NCBI RefSeq assembly: GCF_002217355.1
Contig: NZ_MUHA01000001.1
Span: 124,001 to 188,000, forward strand
Origin: Flavobacterium oncorhynchi
Lineage (GTDB): Bacteria; Bacteroidota; Bacteroidia; Flavobacteriales; Flavobacteriaceae
Direction of reading: 5' to 3'
DNA: 64,000 nt
A program made the translations under genes and the position numbers. The notes beneath the pieces were generated by a model, which was not told the origin of the DNA, ran no database searches, and was given only the letters and a program-made list of their open reading frames with translations. Below are positions 25,490 to 33,299 of this stretch, piece by piece. The first letter of the stretch is position 1. Each line of letters opens with the position of its first letter.

Positions 25490-25503
25490 ATGATAATTAT
25501 CAT
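25490..25503. promoter_or_regulatory. Fnr-type box upstream of the cco operon (site 2)
   Basis: ATGATAATTATCAT is a perfect 14-bp palindrome. It is located like sites 1 and 3 relative to its predicted promoter. Confidence 0.75.
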
Positions 25504-25555
25504 AATCAAAGAATAATGTTAAATTTATAAAATTTACTCTTTGAATTATTTAAAA

Positions 25556-27943
25556 TCATTCTAAACTACTCTTGCTGAAATAGTTAGACATGATAGTTAC
25601 AAAGCTGACAATTGTAATTGTGCTCAATGGCATAATAATGGCTGCTACTAAAGGTAGTAAATTTCCTGTTACAGCAAATGAGAGCCCGACTATGTTATAC
25701 AACAGCGACAATCCAAAACTCATTTTGATTATTAATATCGATTTATGTGACAGTTTTAAAAAATAATCTAATCGATAAAACTCTCCTGCATCCAAAATAG
25801 CATCACAAGCTGGCGAAAAAACATTAACGTTTTCAGAAACTGACACTCCTACGTTACTCTGTGCTAATGCGCCAGCATCATTCAGTCCATCGCCAACCAT
25901 CATCACGTTCTTTCCTGAATCTTGCAGTTTTTTAATAAAATCAAGCTTTTGTTCGGGCTTTTGATTAAAAACCAGTTCTGTGTTTTTAGGTAAAATAGCT
26001 TCTAGATTGGCTCTTTCTCCATCATTATCTCCTGAAAGAACTTTAATATTATAATCTCTGCTTAGTGTTGCAAAAAGTTTTTCCAAACCATCCCTATACT
26101 TATTCTGAAATACAAACTGTCCATAATACAACTCGTCAATCTTAATATGCAGTGCGGTTCGTTCTATTTCTGATGCATTTAAACCTGGATTTCCCACAAA
26201 AGAAGCTGACCCGATTTTTATTGTTCGATTATTAACTTCTGCCAAAATTCCTTTTCCTGTTATCTCCGTAAATTCGTCAATTTTAACGCGATCCTCATCA
26301 GGTAAAAAATCATACAGCATACGGCTTAAAGGATGATTTGAACCACGAAGAACATTTTTTATCAGGATATAATTTTCTTTCGAAATCTCTTTTCCTTCAT
26401 ATAAAATATTAGACTTTTTATTCGTCGTAATAGTTCCTGTTTTATCAAAAACTATAGTATCAACTTTTGCCAGCTGCTCAATAACCAATGCATTTTTTAA
26501 GTACATTTTCTGTTTCCCCATTATACGCAGTATATTACCAAAAGTAAATGGAGCAGTTAATGCAAGCGCGCAAGGACAGGCAACAATTAAAACCGCCGTA
26601 AAAACATTAAATGCTGTAGTTGCATCTATAAAAATCCAATAACCGAAACCTGCAAACGCAATCAATAATAAAATGGGAGTAAAATAGCGGCTTATGGCAT
26701 CGGTAATTGTTTTATGTTTTTGAAGTACTTTTTTCTGAAATATCTCATTACTCCATAGTTGCGTTAAATAACTTTGTGAAACAGATTGCAATACTTCCAT
26801 TTCAATAACTTTTCCAATCTGTTTTCCGCCGGCAAATACTTTATCTCCAGACTTCTTAATAATAGGATCTGCTTCTCCAGTCACAAAACTATAGTCAATT
26901 TCAGCCTTTTCGCTTATTAAAATTCCATCAACAGGAATTAATTCTTGATTTCGTATCAACAAGCGATTTCCTTTTAAAACATCATAAATAGGAACACTTT
27001 CTTCAGATAAATCTGGATTTATACGAGTAACTGCAATAGGAAAATAAGATTTAAAATCGCGTTCGAAACTTAAAAAACTATACGTTTTAATTTGAAACAT
27101 TTTTCCAAGCAGCATAAAGAATACTAACCCTGTTAGACTATCAAAAAAGCCAGGACCGTAATTCATTACCATATCAAAAGTACTGCGAATGAACATTACG
27201 ATGATTCCTAAAGCAATTGGAATATCTATATTAAGCATTTTTGATTTTATGCTTTTATAAGCTGAAACATAATAACCACTTGCAGAATATAAGAAACTTG
27301 GCAGTGCCAGAACAAAAATTAAGATTCTGAAAAAGGGTTTATAATTATCCAGCCAAAATTCTTTTATTTCAAAATACTCAGGAAATGAAAGAAGCATTAT
27401 ATTTCCGAAGCAAAAAAAGGCTACACCAAGCTTATATGTTAAACTTCTGTCGACATTATTTTTTCCTGTTTCGTAATTTTCTAAACTTATATAAGGTTCA
27501 TAACCAATTGAACTTAATAAATAAGCTATTGATTTTAGTGAAACTACGTCTGAATTGAATGTAATTCGAACTTTTTTTTCAGGAAAATTAACCTGCGAAG
27601 TGCTTATTCCTGTTTCAAGACGGTTAAGATTTTCTAGAATCCAGATACATGAACTGCAATGAATATGCGGAATACTTAATGAAACTATAGCGGTATTTCC
27701 TTCCTGAAATTCTAAAACTTTTGAAAGGATTGCTTCATTATCTAAAAAATCATATTTTCCCTGAATATCTTGCGGCGTTGCTCCCGGTGATTTTTGAAAA
27801 TCGTAATAACAGGTCAAATCATGAAAACTGAAAATTTCGTAAACCGTTTTACAGCCGGTGCAACAAAACTTTTTTTCATCAAAATTGATTTCTTCATTTT
27901 TAGGAATAGTTAGTCCGCAATGAAAACAACTCTGCTCAATCAT
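25556..27943 (-). CDS. ccoI: Copper-translocating P1B-type ATPase for oxidase assembly (CcoI/FixI-like)
   Basis: 795 aa. The N-terminus has a Cys-rich domain (CFHCGLTIP, then FCCTGCKTVY) and a heavy-metal-associated domain with CSSC (HCSSCIWILE, about 94-103). Eight membrane helices follow. C456-P457-C458 is the ion-binding CPC and D500 (DKTGT) is the phosphorylated residue; GDGLNDAGALAQ closes the ATP-binding domain. FixI-type pumps export copper to the periplasm for cbb3 oxidase. The N-terminal metallochaperone-like domain and CPC motif separate it from zinc pumps. It has its own Fnr-type box and is transcribed toward ccoS. Confidence 0.92.
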   Translation of the reverse strand: MIEQSCFHCGLTIPKNEEINFDEKKFCCTGCKTVYEIFSFHDLTCYYDFQKSPGATPQDIQGKYDFLDNEAILSKVLEFQEGNTAIVSLSIPHIHCSSCIWILENLNRLETGISTSQVNFPEKKVRITFNSDVVSLKSIAYLLSSIGYEPYISLENYETGKNNVDRSLTYKLGVAFFCFGNIMLLSFPEYFEIKEFWLDNYKPFFRILIFVLALPSFLYSASGYYVSAYKSIKSKMLNIDIPIALGIIVMFIRSTFDMVMNYGPGFFDSLTGLVFFMLLGKMFQIKTYSFLSFERDFKSYFPIAVTRINPDLSEESVPIYDVLKGNRLLIRNQELIPVDGILISEKAEIDYSFVTGEADPIIKKSGDKVFAGGKQIGKVIEMEVLQSVSQSYLTQLWSNEIFQKKVLQKHKTITDAISRYFTPILLLIAFAGFGYWIFIDATTAFNVFTAVLIVACPCALALTAPFTFGNILRIMGKQKMYLKNALVIEQLAKVDTIVFDKTGTITTNKKSNILYEGKEISKENYILIKNVLRGSNHPLSRMLYDFLPDEDRVKIDEFTEITGKGILAEVNNRTIKIGSASFVGNPGLNASEIERTALHIKIDELYYGQFVFQNKYRDGLEKLFATLSRDYNIKVLSGDNDGERANLEAILPKNTELVFNQKPEQKLDFIKKLQDSGKNVMMVGDGLNDAGALAQSNVGVSVSENVNVFSPACDAILDAGEFYRLDYFLKLSHKSILIIKMSFGLSLLYNIVGLSFAVTGNLLPLVAAIIMPLSTITIVSFVTIMSNYFSKSSLE

Positions 27944-27995
27944 AATTTGTTTTTTTTAATGCAACAAATATTCAAAATAAGTCCCTCTTTTTACT

Positions 27996-28009
27996 ATGAC
28001 AATTATCAT
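27996..28009. promoter_or_regulatory. Fnr-type box between ccoI and the Crp/Fnr gene (site 3)
   Basis: ATGACAATTATCAT is a near-perfect 14-bp palindrome, 53 bases before the ccoI ATG. On the minus strand AATATTTG (27972-27965) is an imperfect -7 box that puts the site at about -41.5. The site is also about 138 bases upstream of the Crp/Fnr start codon on the plus strand, so one site could serve both genes. Confidence 0.7.
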
Positions 28010-28121
28010 ATTAAAATGAAATAGAATTCTAATTTAATGAAAATAAAACTGCCAAATTACGTCATCCTCTTTTTTATAGATATTTTAAACGATATTACTA
28101 GTATTAAACGTCAATATTGGT

Positions 28122-28129
28122 TAATTTTG
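28122..28129 (+). promoter_or_regulatory. Predicted -7 box of the Crp/Fnr gene; decides its start
   Basis: TAATTTTG matches the -7 consensus. A transcript starting near 28133 excludes an upstream ATG at 28117 and leaves ATG 28147 as the start. Confidence 0.5.
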
Positions 28130-28146
28130 CACTAAATTTTTTTGCC

Positions 28147-28827
28147 ATGAGTAAATGTGATCAATGTATCGTAAGACAGCTTTCTTCTCTAAAAGCCCTC
28201 AGTAAAGATGAAGTTGTAAAATTGGCTAGCAGCAAAACCACCTATACAATTAAAAAAGGCGAAGCTATTTTTGAAGAAGGCGAAGTTACCAATGGTGTAT
28301 TTTGTGTTAAAGATGGTGTTGGAAAACTTTCTAAATTAAGCGCTAACGGAAAAGATCAGATTGTAAAACTGGTAAAATCTGGTGAATTATTAGGACAGCG
28401 CTCAATGATCAGCAACGAACCTGCAAACTTAACTGCAAAAGCGGTTGCAGATATGGAGGTTTGCTTTATTCCTAAAAACGAAATCATACATTTCTTTAAT
28501 ACAAACAATCAATTCTCTTTGAATTTGATGCAGTCTGTCTGCGAAGATTTAAAAGAATCTGAGAATGATAAAATTGCTTTAGTTCAAAAAACGGTAAAAC
28601 AGCGTTTAGCAGAAACTTTACTTCAATTGCATGAAGGTTTTGGTGAAAACACAGACAAAACCTTAAAAGTACAACTTACAAGAGAGGAATTAGCTGGAAT
28701 AATTGGTACAGCAACTGAAAGCTGCATTCGTTTATTATCTGATTTTAATAAACTAGACTTAATCGAGCTTGTTGGAAAAAAAATTATGCTTAAAAATATT
28801 AAAGCCTTAAAAAAAATGGCAGAATAA
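28147..28827 (+). CDS. Crp/Fnr family transcriptional regulator
   Basis: 226 aa from ATG 28147 (MSKCDQCIVRQ). A cyclic-nucleotide-like beta-roll spans about 20-130. A dimer helix follows, then a winged helix with LTREELAGIIGTATESCIRLL. The recognition helix keeps Glu and Arg at the spacing of E. coli FNR E209 and R213 (ETISR against ESCIR), which contact the TGA half-site. C4 and C7 plus further cysteines leave an iron-sulfur or redox sensor possible, but the Cys pattern is not that of E. coli FNR. An ATG at 28117 would overlap the promoter. It is the natural candidate to bind the three ATGAYAWTTRTCAT boxes nearby. Confidence 0.85.
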   Translation: MSKCDQCIVRQLSSLKALSKDEVVKLASSKTTYTIKKGEAIFEEGEVTNGVFCVKDGVGKLSKLSANGKDQIVKLVKSGELLGQRSMISNEPANLTAKAVADMEVCFIPKNEIIHFFNTNNQFSLNLMQSVCEDLKESENDKIALVQKTVKQRLAETLLQLHEGFGENTDKTLKVQLTREELAGIIGTATESCIRLLSDFNKLDLIELVGKKIMLKNIKALKKMAE

Positions 28828-28828
28828 T

Positions 28829-29599
28829 TTATTGCTTTTTTGCTTCGTTCCAAAAAACATCCATTTCAGCTAAAGTCATATCCATTAAAGGTTTTCCTAA
28901 TTCACCCGCTTTACTTTCTAAATATTGAAAGCGCTTGATGAATTTTTTATTAGTGCGTTCTAGAGCATCTTCTGGATTAACATTTAAAAAGCGGGCATAA
29001 TTTATCATTGAAAATAGGACATCTCCAAATTCGGCTTCAATTTTATCTTGATCACCAGATCTAACTTCTACTTGAAGTTCTTCTAATTCTTCTTGAACTT
29101 TATCCCAAACTTGATGTGGTTCTTCCCAATCAAAACCGACACCTTTTACTTTATCTTGAATACGGCTTGCTTTTACTAACGCAGGAAGACTTCTTGGCAC
29201 GCCTTCTAAAACTGATTTTTTACCTTCTTTCAGCTTAAGCTTTTCCCAGTTTTGTTTTACTTCTTCTTCATCTTTCACAACTGTGTCGCTGTATATATGA
29301 GGATGGCGATGAATTAATTTATCACAAATTTCATTACATACATCAGCAATATCAAAATCATTTGTTTCTGAACCTATTTTTGCATAAAAAACAATGTGAA
29401 GCAGTAAATCACCCAGTTCTTTTTTTACTTCATTCAAATCATTATCTAAAATAGCATCACCCAACTCGTAAGTTTCTTCGATCGTTAAATGTCTTAACGT
29501 TTGCAATGTTTGTTTTTTATCCCACGGGCATTGCTCACGAAGTTCATCCATTATAATCAATAATCTTTCAAAAGCTTTTAATTGAAGTTCTTTGCTCAT
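28829..29599 (-). CDS. mazG: Nucleoside triphosphate pyrophosphohydrolase MazG
   Basis: 256 aa with two MazG-type domains, as in E. coli MazG. The first carries CPWDKKQT, then EETYELGDAI and KELGDLLLHIVFYAK; the second has the acidic motif EAEFGDVLFSMINYAR. The metal-binding glutamates and aspartates are in place. It hydrolyses NTPs and dNTPs to monophosphates and pyrophosphate, and lowers ppGpp or non-canonical nucleotides depending on species. Its stop codon is separated by one base from that of the convergent Crp/Fnr gene, so the 3' ends are tightly packed. Confidence 0.92.
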   Translation of the reverse strand: MSKELQLKAFERLLIIMDELREQCPWDKKQTLQTLRHLTIEETYELGDAILDNDLNEVKKELGDLLLHIVFYAKIGSETNDFDIADVCNEICDKLIHRHPHIYSDTVVKDEEEVKQNWEKLKLKEGKKSVLEGVPRSLPALVKASRIQDKVKGVGFDWEEPHQVWDKVQEELEELQVEVRSGDQDKIEAEFGDVLFSMINYARFLNVNPEDALERTNKKFIKRFQYLESKAGELGKPLMDMTLAEMDVFWNEAKKQ

Positions 29600-29644
29600 T
29601 TTTTCTTGTTTTTATGTTTCAGCCAAGTGATTGTAAAAGTAAAA

Positions 29645-29675
29645 AATCCTGTCAAGAAAACATCTCAACAGGATT
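29645..29675 (-). terminator. Terminator after the DUF5606 gene
   Basis: AATCCTGT...ACAGGATT forms an imperfect stem of about 13 bp between 29645 and 29675. On the minus strand it is followed by TTTTTT. Confidence 0.7.
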
Positions 29676-29700
29676 AATATATTTAAATTCAGAAAAACTA

Positions 29701-30186
29701 TTATTCTTCTTTCTGAGCTTTTGCTTTTTTAGCAGCTGGAGCTTTTTTTACTTTCTCTTCTACTGCTGGAGTTTCTTCTGGAGCTTCTGCAGCAGCTGGT
29801 GCTAAATCAGTAACCAAACCTTTAGCTTGAAGTGTATTATACCAGTTTAATACTTTTTTAATATCAGAAGGATAAACTCTTTCTTCATCATATTCTGGTA
29901 AAATTTCTTTAAAATAAGCGCTTAATGTTGCGTTATCTTCTTTGTGTGAAATAGCTTGACCTTTATTTTCTTTAGCAGCAATTTTTTGCATTACTTCAGT
30001 CAATGGTTTTTCTCCTTCGTATGTATAAATTGAAATTTCTGATAATAAACTTACATTACTTTTTAAGTTTACAGTAATTTTTTTTCCGTCTAATAATGAT
30101 TCTGCCACAAAACCTGTACGAGTCTGTACTTTCAATACATATAAACCTGGTTTCCCAGAAATGGCTAAAATTTTGTCTAAATTCAT
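29701..30186 (-). CDS. DUF5606 domain-containing protein
   Basis: 161 aa. The N-terminal MNLDKILAISGKPGLYVLKV, SLLDGKKITVNLKSNVSLLSE and ISIYTYEGEKPL form a small beta domain of the DUF5606 family, which is found in Bacteroidota near def. Residues 90-125 are helical (AYFKEILPEYDEERVYPSDI). The C-terminus is low-complexity Ala/Pro/Glu/Lys, probably disordered. No activity is known. It lies 64 bases downstream of def on the same strand, with a palindrome at 30228-30250 between them and a terminator after it. Confidence 0.85.
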   Translation of the reverse strand: MNLDKILAISGKPGLYVLKVQTRTGFVAESLLDGKKITVNLKSNVSLLSEISIYTYEGEKPLTEVMQKIAAKENKGQAISHKEDNATLSAYFKEILPEYDEERVYPSDIKKVLNWYNTLQAKGLVTDLAPAAAEAPEETPAVEEKVKKAPAAKKAKAQKEE

Positions 30187-30227
30187 GTTTATTAAAATTA
30201 GTATTAAGAATTTTATTATATTTTTTT

Positions 30228-30250
30228 ATGTTCTAAATTATTTAGAACAT
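30228..30250. promoter_or_regulatory. Perfect 10-bp inverted repeat between def and DUF5606
   Basis: ATGTTCTAAA (30228-30237), loop TTA, TTTAGAACAT (30241-30250). It follows the def stop codon directly. On the minus strand it is followed by A rather than T, so it is not a standard terminator for def. It could be an operator, an RNA-processing hairpin or a translation-control element for the downstream gene. Confidence 0.45.
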
Positions 30251-30841
30251 TTATCTTCCTTTTTTAGCAGCAGCAAATTTCATTCTATATTCTTGAAATG
30301 TTTTGCCTTCAGTAATGTTTTTCAATTTTTTCTGAATCAAACGTTTTTTCAAAGATGATATTTTATCTGTAAATAAAACACCTTCAATATGATCGTATTC
30401 ATGCTGAATAACTCTGGCAATTAAACCATCAAAAACTTCTGTTTTCATTACAAAATCCTCTTCGCAATATTCGATTGTAACCGTTGGTTTTCTATAAACG
30501 TCTTCGCGAACATCCGGAATACTTAAACATCCTTCATTAAAACTCCACTCTTCACCTTCTTCTTTAATGATTTTTGCATTGATAAAAGTCTTTTTAAAAC
30601 CTTTCAAATCTTTCTGCTCATTTGATGATAAATCCTCATCGTCACTAAAAGGAGTTGTATCAATAACAAACACACGAATTGGCAGGCCAACCTGCGGTGC
30701 AGCAAGCCCAACTCCATATGCATTATACATGGTTTCATACATGTTTGCTAATGTCTCTTTTAAGTTTGGATAATCTGGCGTAATCGCTGTTCCCACTTTT
30801 CTTAAAACTGGGTCGCCATATCCTACAATTGGTAAAATCAT
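30251..30841 (-). CDS. def: Peptide deformylase
   Basis: 196 aa. The three family motifs are intact: GVGLAAPQ (43-50), EGCLSIP (103-109, with metal ligand C105) and QHEYDH (146-151, with metal ligands H147 and H151 and catalytic E148). It removes the formyl group from nascent N-terminal Met. The insertion around residues 64-80 (FSDDEDLSSNEQKD) is typical of Bacteroidota deformylases. In many Flavobacterium genomes ruvX precedes def; here the two are separated by a FUSC gene and mqo. DUF5606 follows in the same direction. Confidence 0.95.
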   Translation of the reverse strand: MILPIVGYGDPVLRKVGTAITPDYPNLKETLANMYETMYNAYGVGLAAPQVGLPIRVFVIDTTPFSDDEDLSSNEQKDLKGFKKTFINAKIIKEEGEEWSFNEGCLSIPDVREDVYRKPTVTIEYCEEDFVMKTEVFDGLIARVIQHEYDHIEGVLFTDKISSLKKRLIQKKLKNITEGKTFQEYRMKFAAAKKGR

Positions 30842-31039
30842 TTGTTTTTGTTTAATGTTTTATCTAACAAAAACCCTATATTGGGTTCTTATATTTCAGC
30901 TGGCAAAAATAGTAAAAAATAGTCAATGAATAATTTTAAACCTATATTTATGATATATTTTGCATGCTTCTAAAAACTCAGCTATAATTATGCCAAAATA
31001 GTTCGTACAATTCTTACCTTTGCTAGTAAACCTCACTTT

Positions 31040-33262
31040 ATGCTTGAACGTATCTCGAAATTCACAAATAGTACTTCTTTTTTAAATGCGTCAAAAGTAA
31101 CCATCGCCTCAGTTGTACCCGTTTTAATTTTAAACTTTTTAGGACATTTCGAAATAGGTTTTACAATTGCATTAGGTGCATTTTATACTTATCCCAGTGA
31201 TATTCCGAGCTCTTTAAGTCACAAAATAAAAGGTCTTATTGTTGCTTCCTTTATTGTTTCGGGCGTTAATTTATTAGTAAATCTTGCCTATCCGCATCCT
31301 TATTTGTTTTATCCCTTTTTAGGATTTTTATTGTTTATATGCTCCATGATTTCAGTGTATGGTCAGAGAGCAACATTAGTTTCGTTTTCTGCTTTATTAT
31401 CGATTTCATTATCCTTTGGTCATTTACATGAAGGATGGGAAGCTTTTCAATACTCAGGTTTTATTTTTGTTGGGGGAATTTTATATTTAGTAGTTTCACT
31501 AGTTTTTCATTTTGTACAACCTTATAAATATATTGAACTTCAAATTGCAGAAGGCATAAAGCTAACGTCTAAATACTTAAAACTTAGAGGTGATTTATGG
31601 AATCCCGAAGCAAATCGAGAAAAGATAATCGAAAAACAGCTGGCGATACAAGTTGATCTTAATTTGATTCATGAGGATTTAAGAAAAATGCTGATTGGAA
31701 ATCAAAATGCATCAGGAACAACAAGCCAAAATAGAAAAATGCTGTTGGTTTTTATAACCTTAGTAGAAATTCAAGAACTTGCCTTGTATACTTCTTTTGA
31801 CCATAATAAGATTCATGAAAAGTTCAATAAACACCCTGAAGTTTTACGTACTTATCAAAATGTAGCGTATAAGCTGGCATCAACTTTAAAGAAACTTTCT
31901 AAAAACGTACAGCATATTGCTGTTTATGTTGACAAAAATGATTTAAAAAATGAACTTGATGCTCTTGAGTTTGCGATTTTTGATTATGAAAAGAGCTTGG
32001 GTAAAGAAGAAGTTGCAGAAGGCGTATTAATGCTTACTAATATGCTGAAATATGCCAAAAATCAGGTTGTAAAAATTAAAACTATTCAACGTGCTTTATC
32101 GCTGGCAATGCAGTCTTATAAATTAAAAGATAAAGACAAAGAATTAGAAAAATTCTTAACGCCGCAATATTATCCGCTGCGAACCTTAATTGAAAATTTA
32201 AGCTATTCGTCATCAATATTCAGACACTCGATTCGCTTAACAGTAACTATTTTGTGTGGTTTTATCCTTGGTCAATTATTACATCTTCAAAATAATTACT
32301 GGATTCTGCTAACTATAGTTGTAATTATGCGCCCAGGATATGGCTTAACTAAAGAACGATCTTATAATAGAATTTTCGGAACTATTTTAGGAGGGCTTTT
32401 GGCATTTGGAATCGTATCGCTTATTCAAAATCATGTTGTTTTGAGTATTTTCTCGATTATTTGTATGCTTCTCGGAATTTCGTTTACTCAAATTAACTAC
32501 AAAATAAGCGCGACGTTTGTAACGATGTACGTTGTTTTTATTTACGGAATTTTGACGCCAAATGTTGTTGAAGTAATTCAATTTAGAATACTCGATTCGC
32601 TTGCTGGTGCTACTTTGGCTTTTATCGCCAATCAATTTTTATGGCCGGCTTGGGAATTTTTAAATACACCTATTCATATTGAGAATTCGATTAGAGCAAA
32701 CAGAAATTATCTAAAAGAAATTGCAGATTTCTACAATAAAAAAGGTGAAGTTCCGACTTCTTATAAATTAGCGAGAAAGAATGCATTTGTTGAGACTGGT
32801 AATTTAATGACTTCTTTTCAAAGGATGATGCAAGAGCCAAAATCTAAACAAAAAACAATGCCTTTGGTAAACAAACTAGTGGTTTTAAATCATTCTTTTT
32901 TATCGGCTTTAGCTTCTTTATCAACCTACATACAGTCACATCAAACAACCTCGGCTTCAGAATCTTTTAATTATATCATAAAAACTATTCTTTCAAACTT
33001 AGAACATTCCATTTCAATTTTAAGAAATGAAGCTGTTATTACAGATACTTTTTTTGACAAAGAAGATGTCACACTGCAGTTTGAAGAGCTTAAACGTAGA
33101 AATTTTTCTCGCCTTGCTGCTGATGATGAACTAGACAAGGAAACACGTCAAGCAAAAATGCAGGAAGCCCAAATGGTTATTGAGCAATTGATATGGATGA
33201 GCAATCTTGCAGAAAAAATCTTGAAAATTACAAAGGAGTTAAAAACAACAAATCCAGATTAA
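31040..33262 (+). CDS. FUSC family inner-membrane protein (YccS-like)
   Basis: 740 aa with two six-helix membrane bundles (about 15-155 and 395-535) separated by a helical cytoplasmic domain, the FUSC/YccS layout. Conserved runs include GALYTYPSD-like GAFYTYPSDIPSS in the first bundle and NNYWILLTIVVIMRPGYGLT with RIFGTILGG in the second; the latter is the FUSC signature. Members are linked to efflux or envelope stress (AaeB, YccS, fusaric-acid resistance), and the substrate is unknown. The stop codon lies in the loop of the terminator at 33248. Confidence 0.85.
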   Translation: MLERISKFTNSTSFLNASKVTIASVVPVLILNFLGHFEIGFTIALGAFYTYPSDIPSSLSHKIKGLIVASFIVSGVNLLVNLAYPHPYLFYPFLGFLLFICSMISVYGQRATLVSFSALLSISLSFGHLHEGWEAFQYSGFIFVGGILYLVVSLVFHFVQPYKYIELQIAEGIKLTSKYLKLRGDLWNPEANREKIIEKQLAIQVDLNLIHEDLRKMLIGNQNASGTTSQNRKMLLVFITLVEIQELALYTSFDHNKIHEKFNKHPEVLRTYQNVAYKLASTLKKLSKNVQHIAVYVDKNDLKNELDALEFAIFDYEKSLGKEEVAEGVLMLTNMLKYAKNQVVKIKTIQRALSLAMQSYKLKDKDKELEKFLTPQYYPLRTLIENLSYSSSIFRHSIRLTVTILCGFILGQLLHLQNNYWILLTIVVIMRPGYGLTKERSYNRIFGTILGGLLAFGIVSLIQNHVVLSIFSIICMLLGISFTQINYKISATFVTMYVVFIYGILTPNVVEVIQFRILDSLAGATLAFIANQFLWPAWEFLNTPIHIENSIRANRNYLKEIADFYNKKGEVPTSYKLARKNAFVETGNLMTSFQRMMQEPKSKQKTMPLVNKLVVLNHSFLSALASLSTYIQSHQTTSASESFNYIIKTILSNLEHSISILRNEAVITDTFFDKEDVTLQFEELKRRNFSRLAADDELDKETRQAKMQEAQMVIEQLIWMSNLAEKILKITKELKTTNPD

Positions 33263-33285
33263 TTCATCTGGATTTGTGTTTTTTA
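33248..33285. terminator. Terminator embracing the FUSC gene stop codon
   Basis: ACAAATCCAGAT (33248-33259) pairs perfectly with ATCTGGATTTGT (33266-33277), and the TAA stop is in the loop. A T-run follows on the plus strand, and a shorter one on the minus strand for mqo. Confidence 0.85.
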
Positions 33286-33299
33286 TATAAATATTGACT

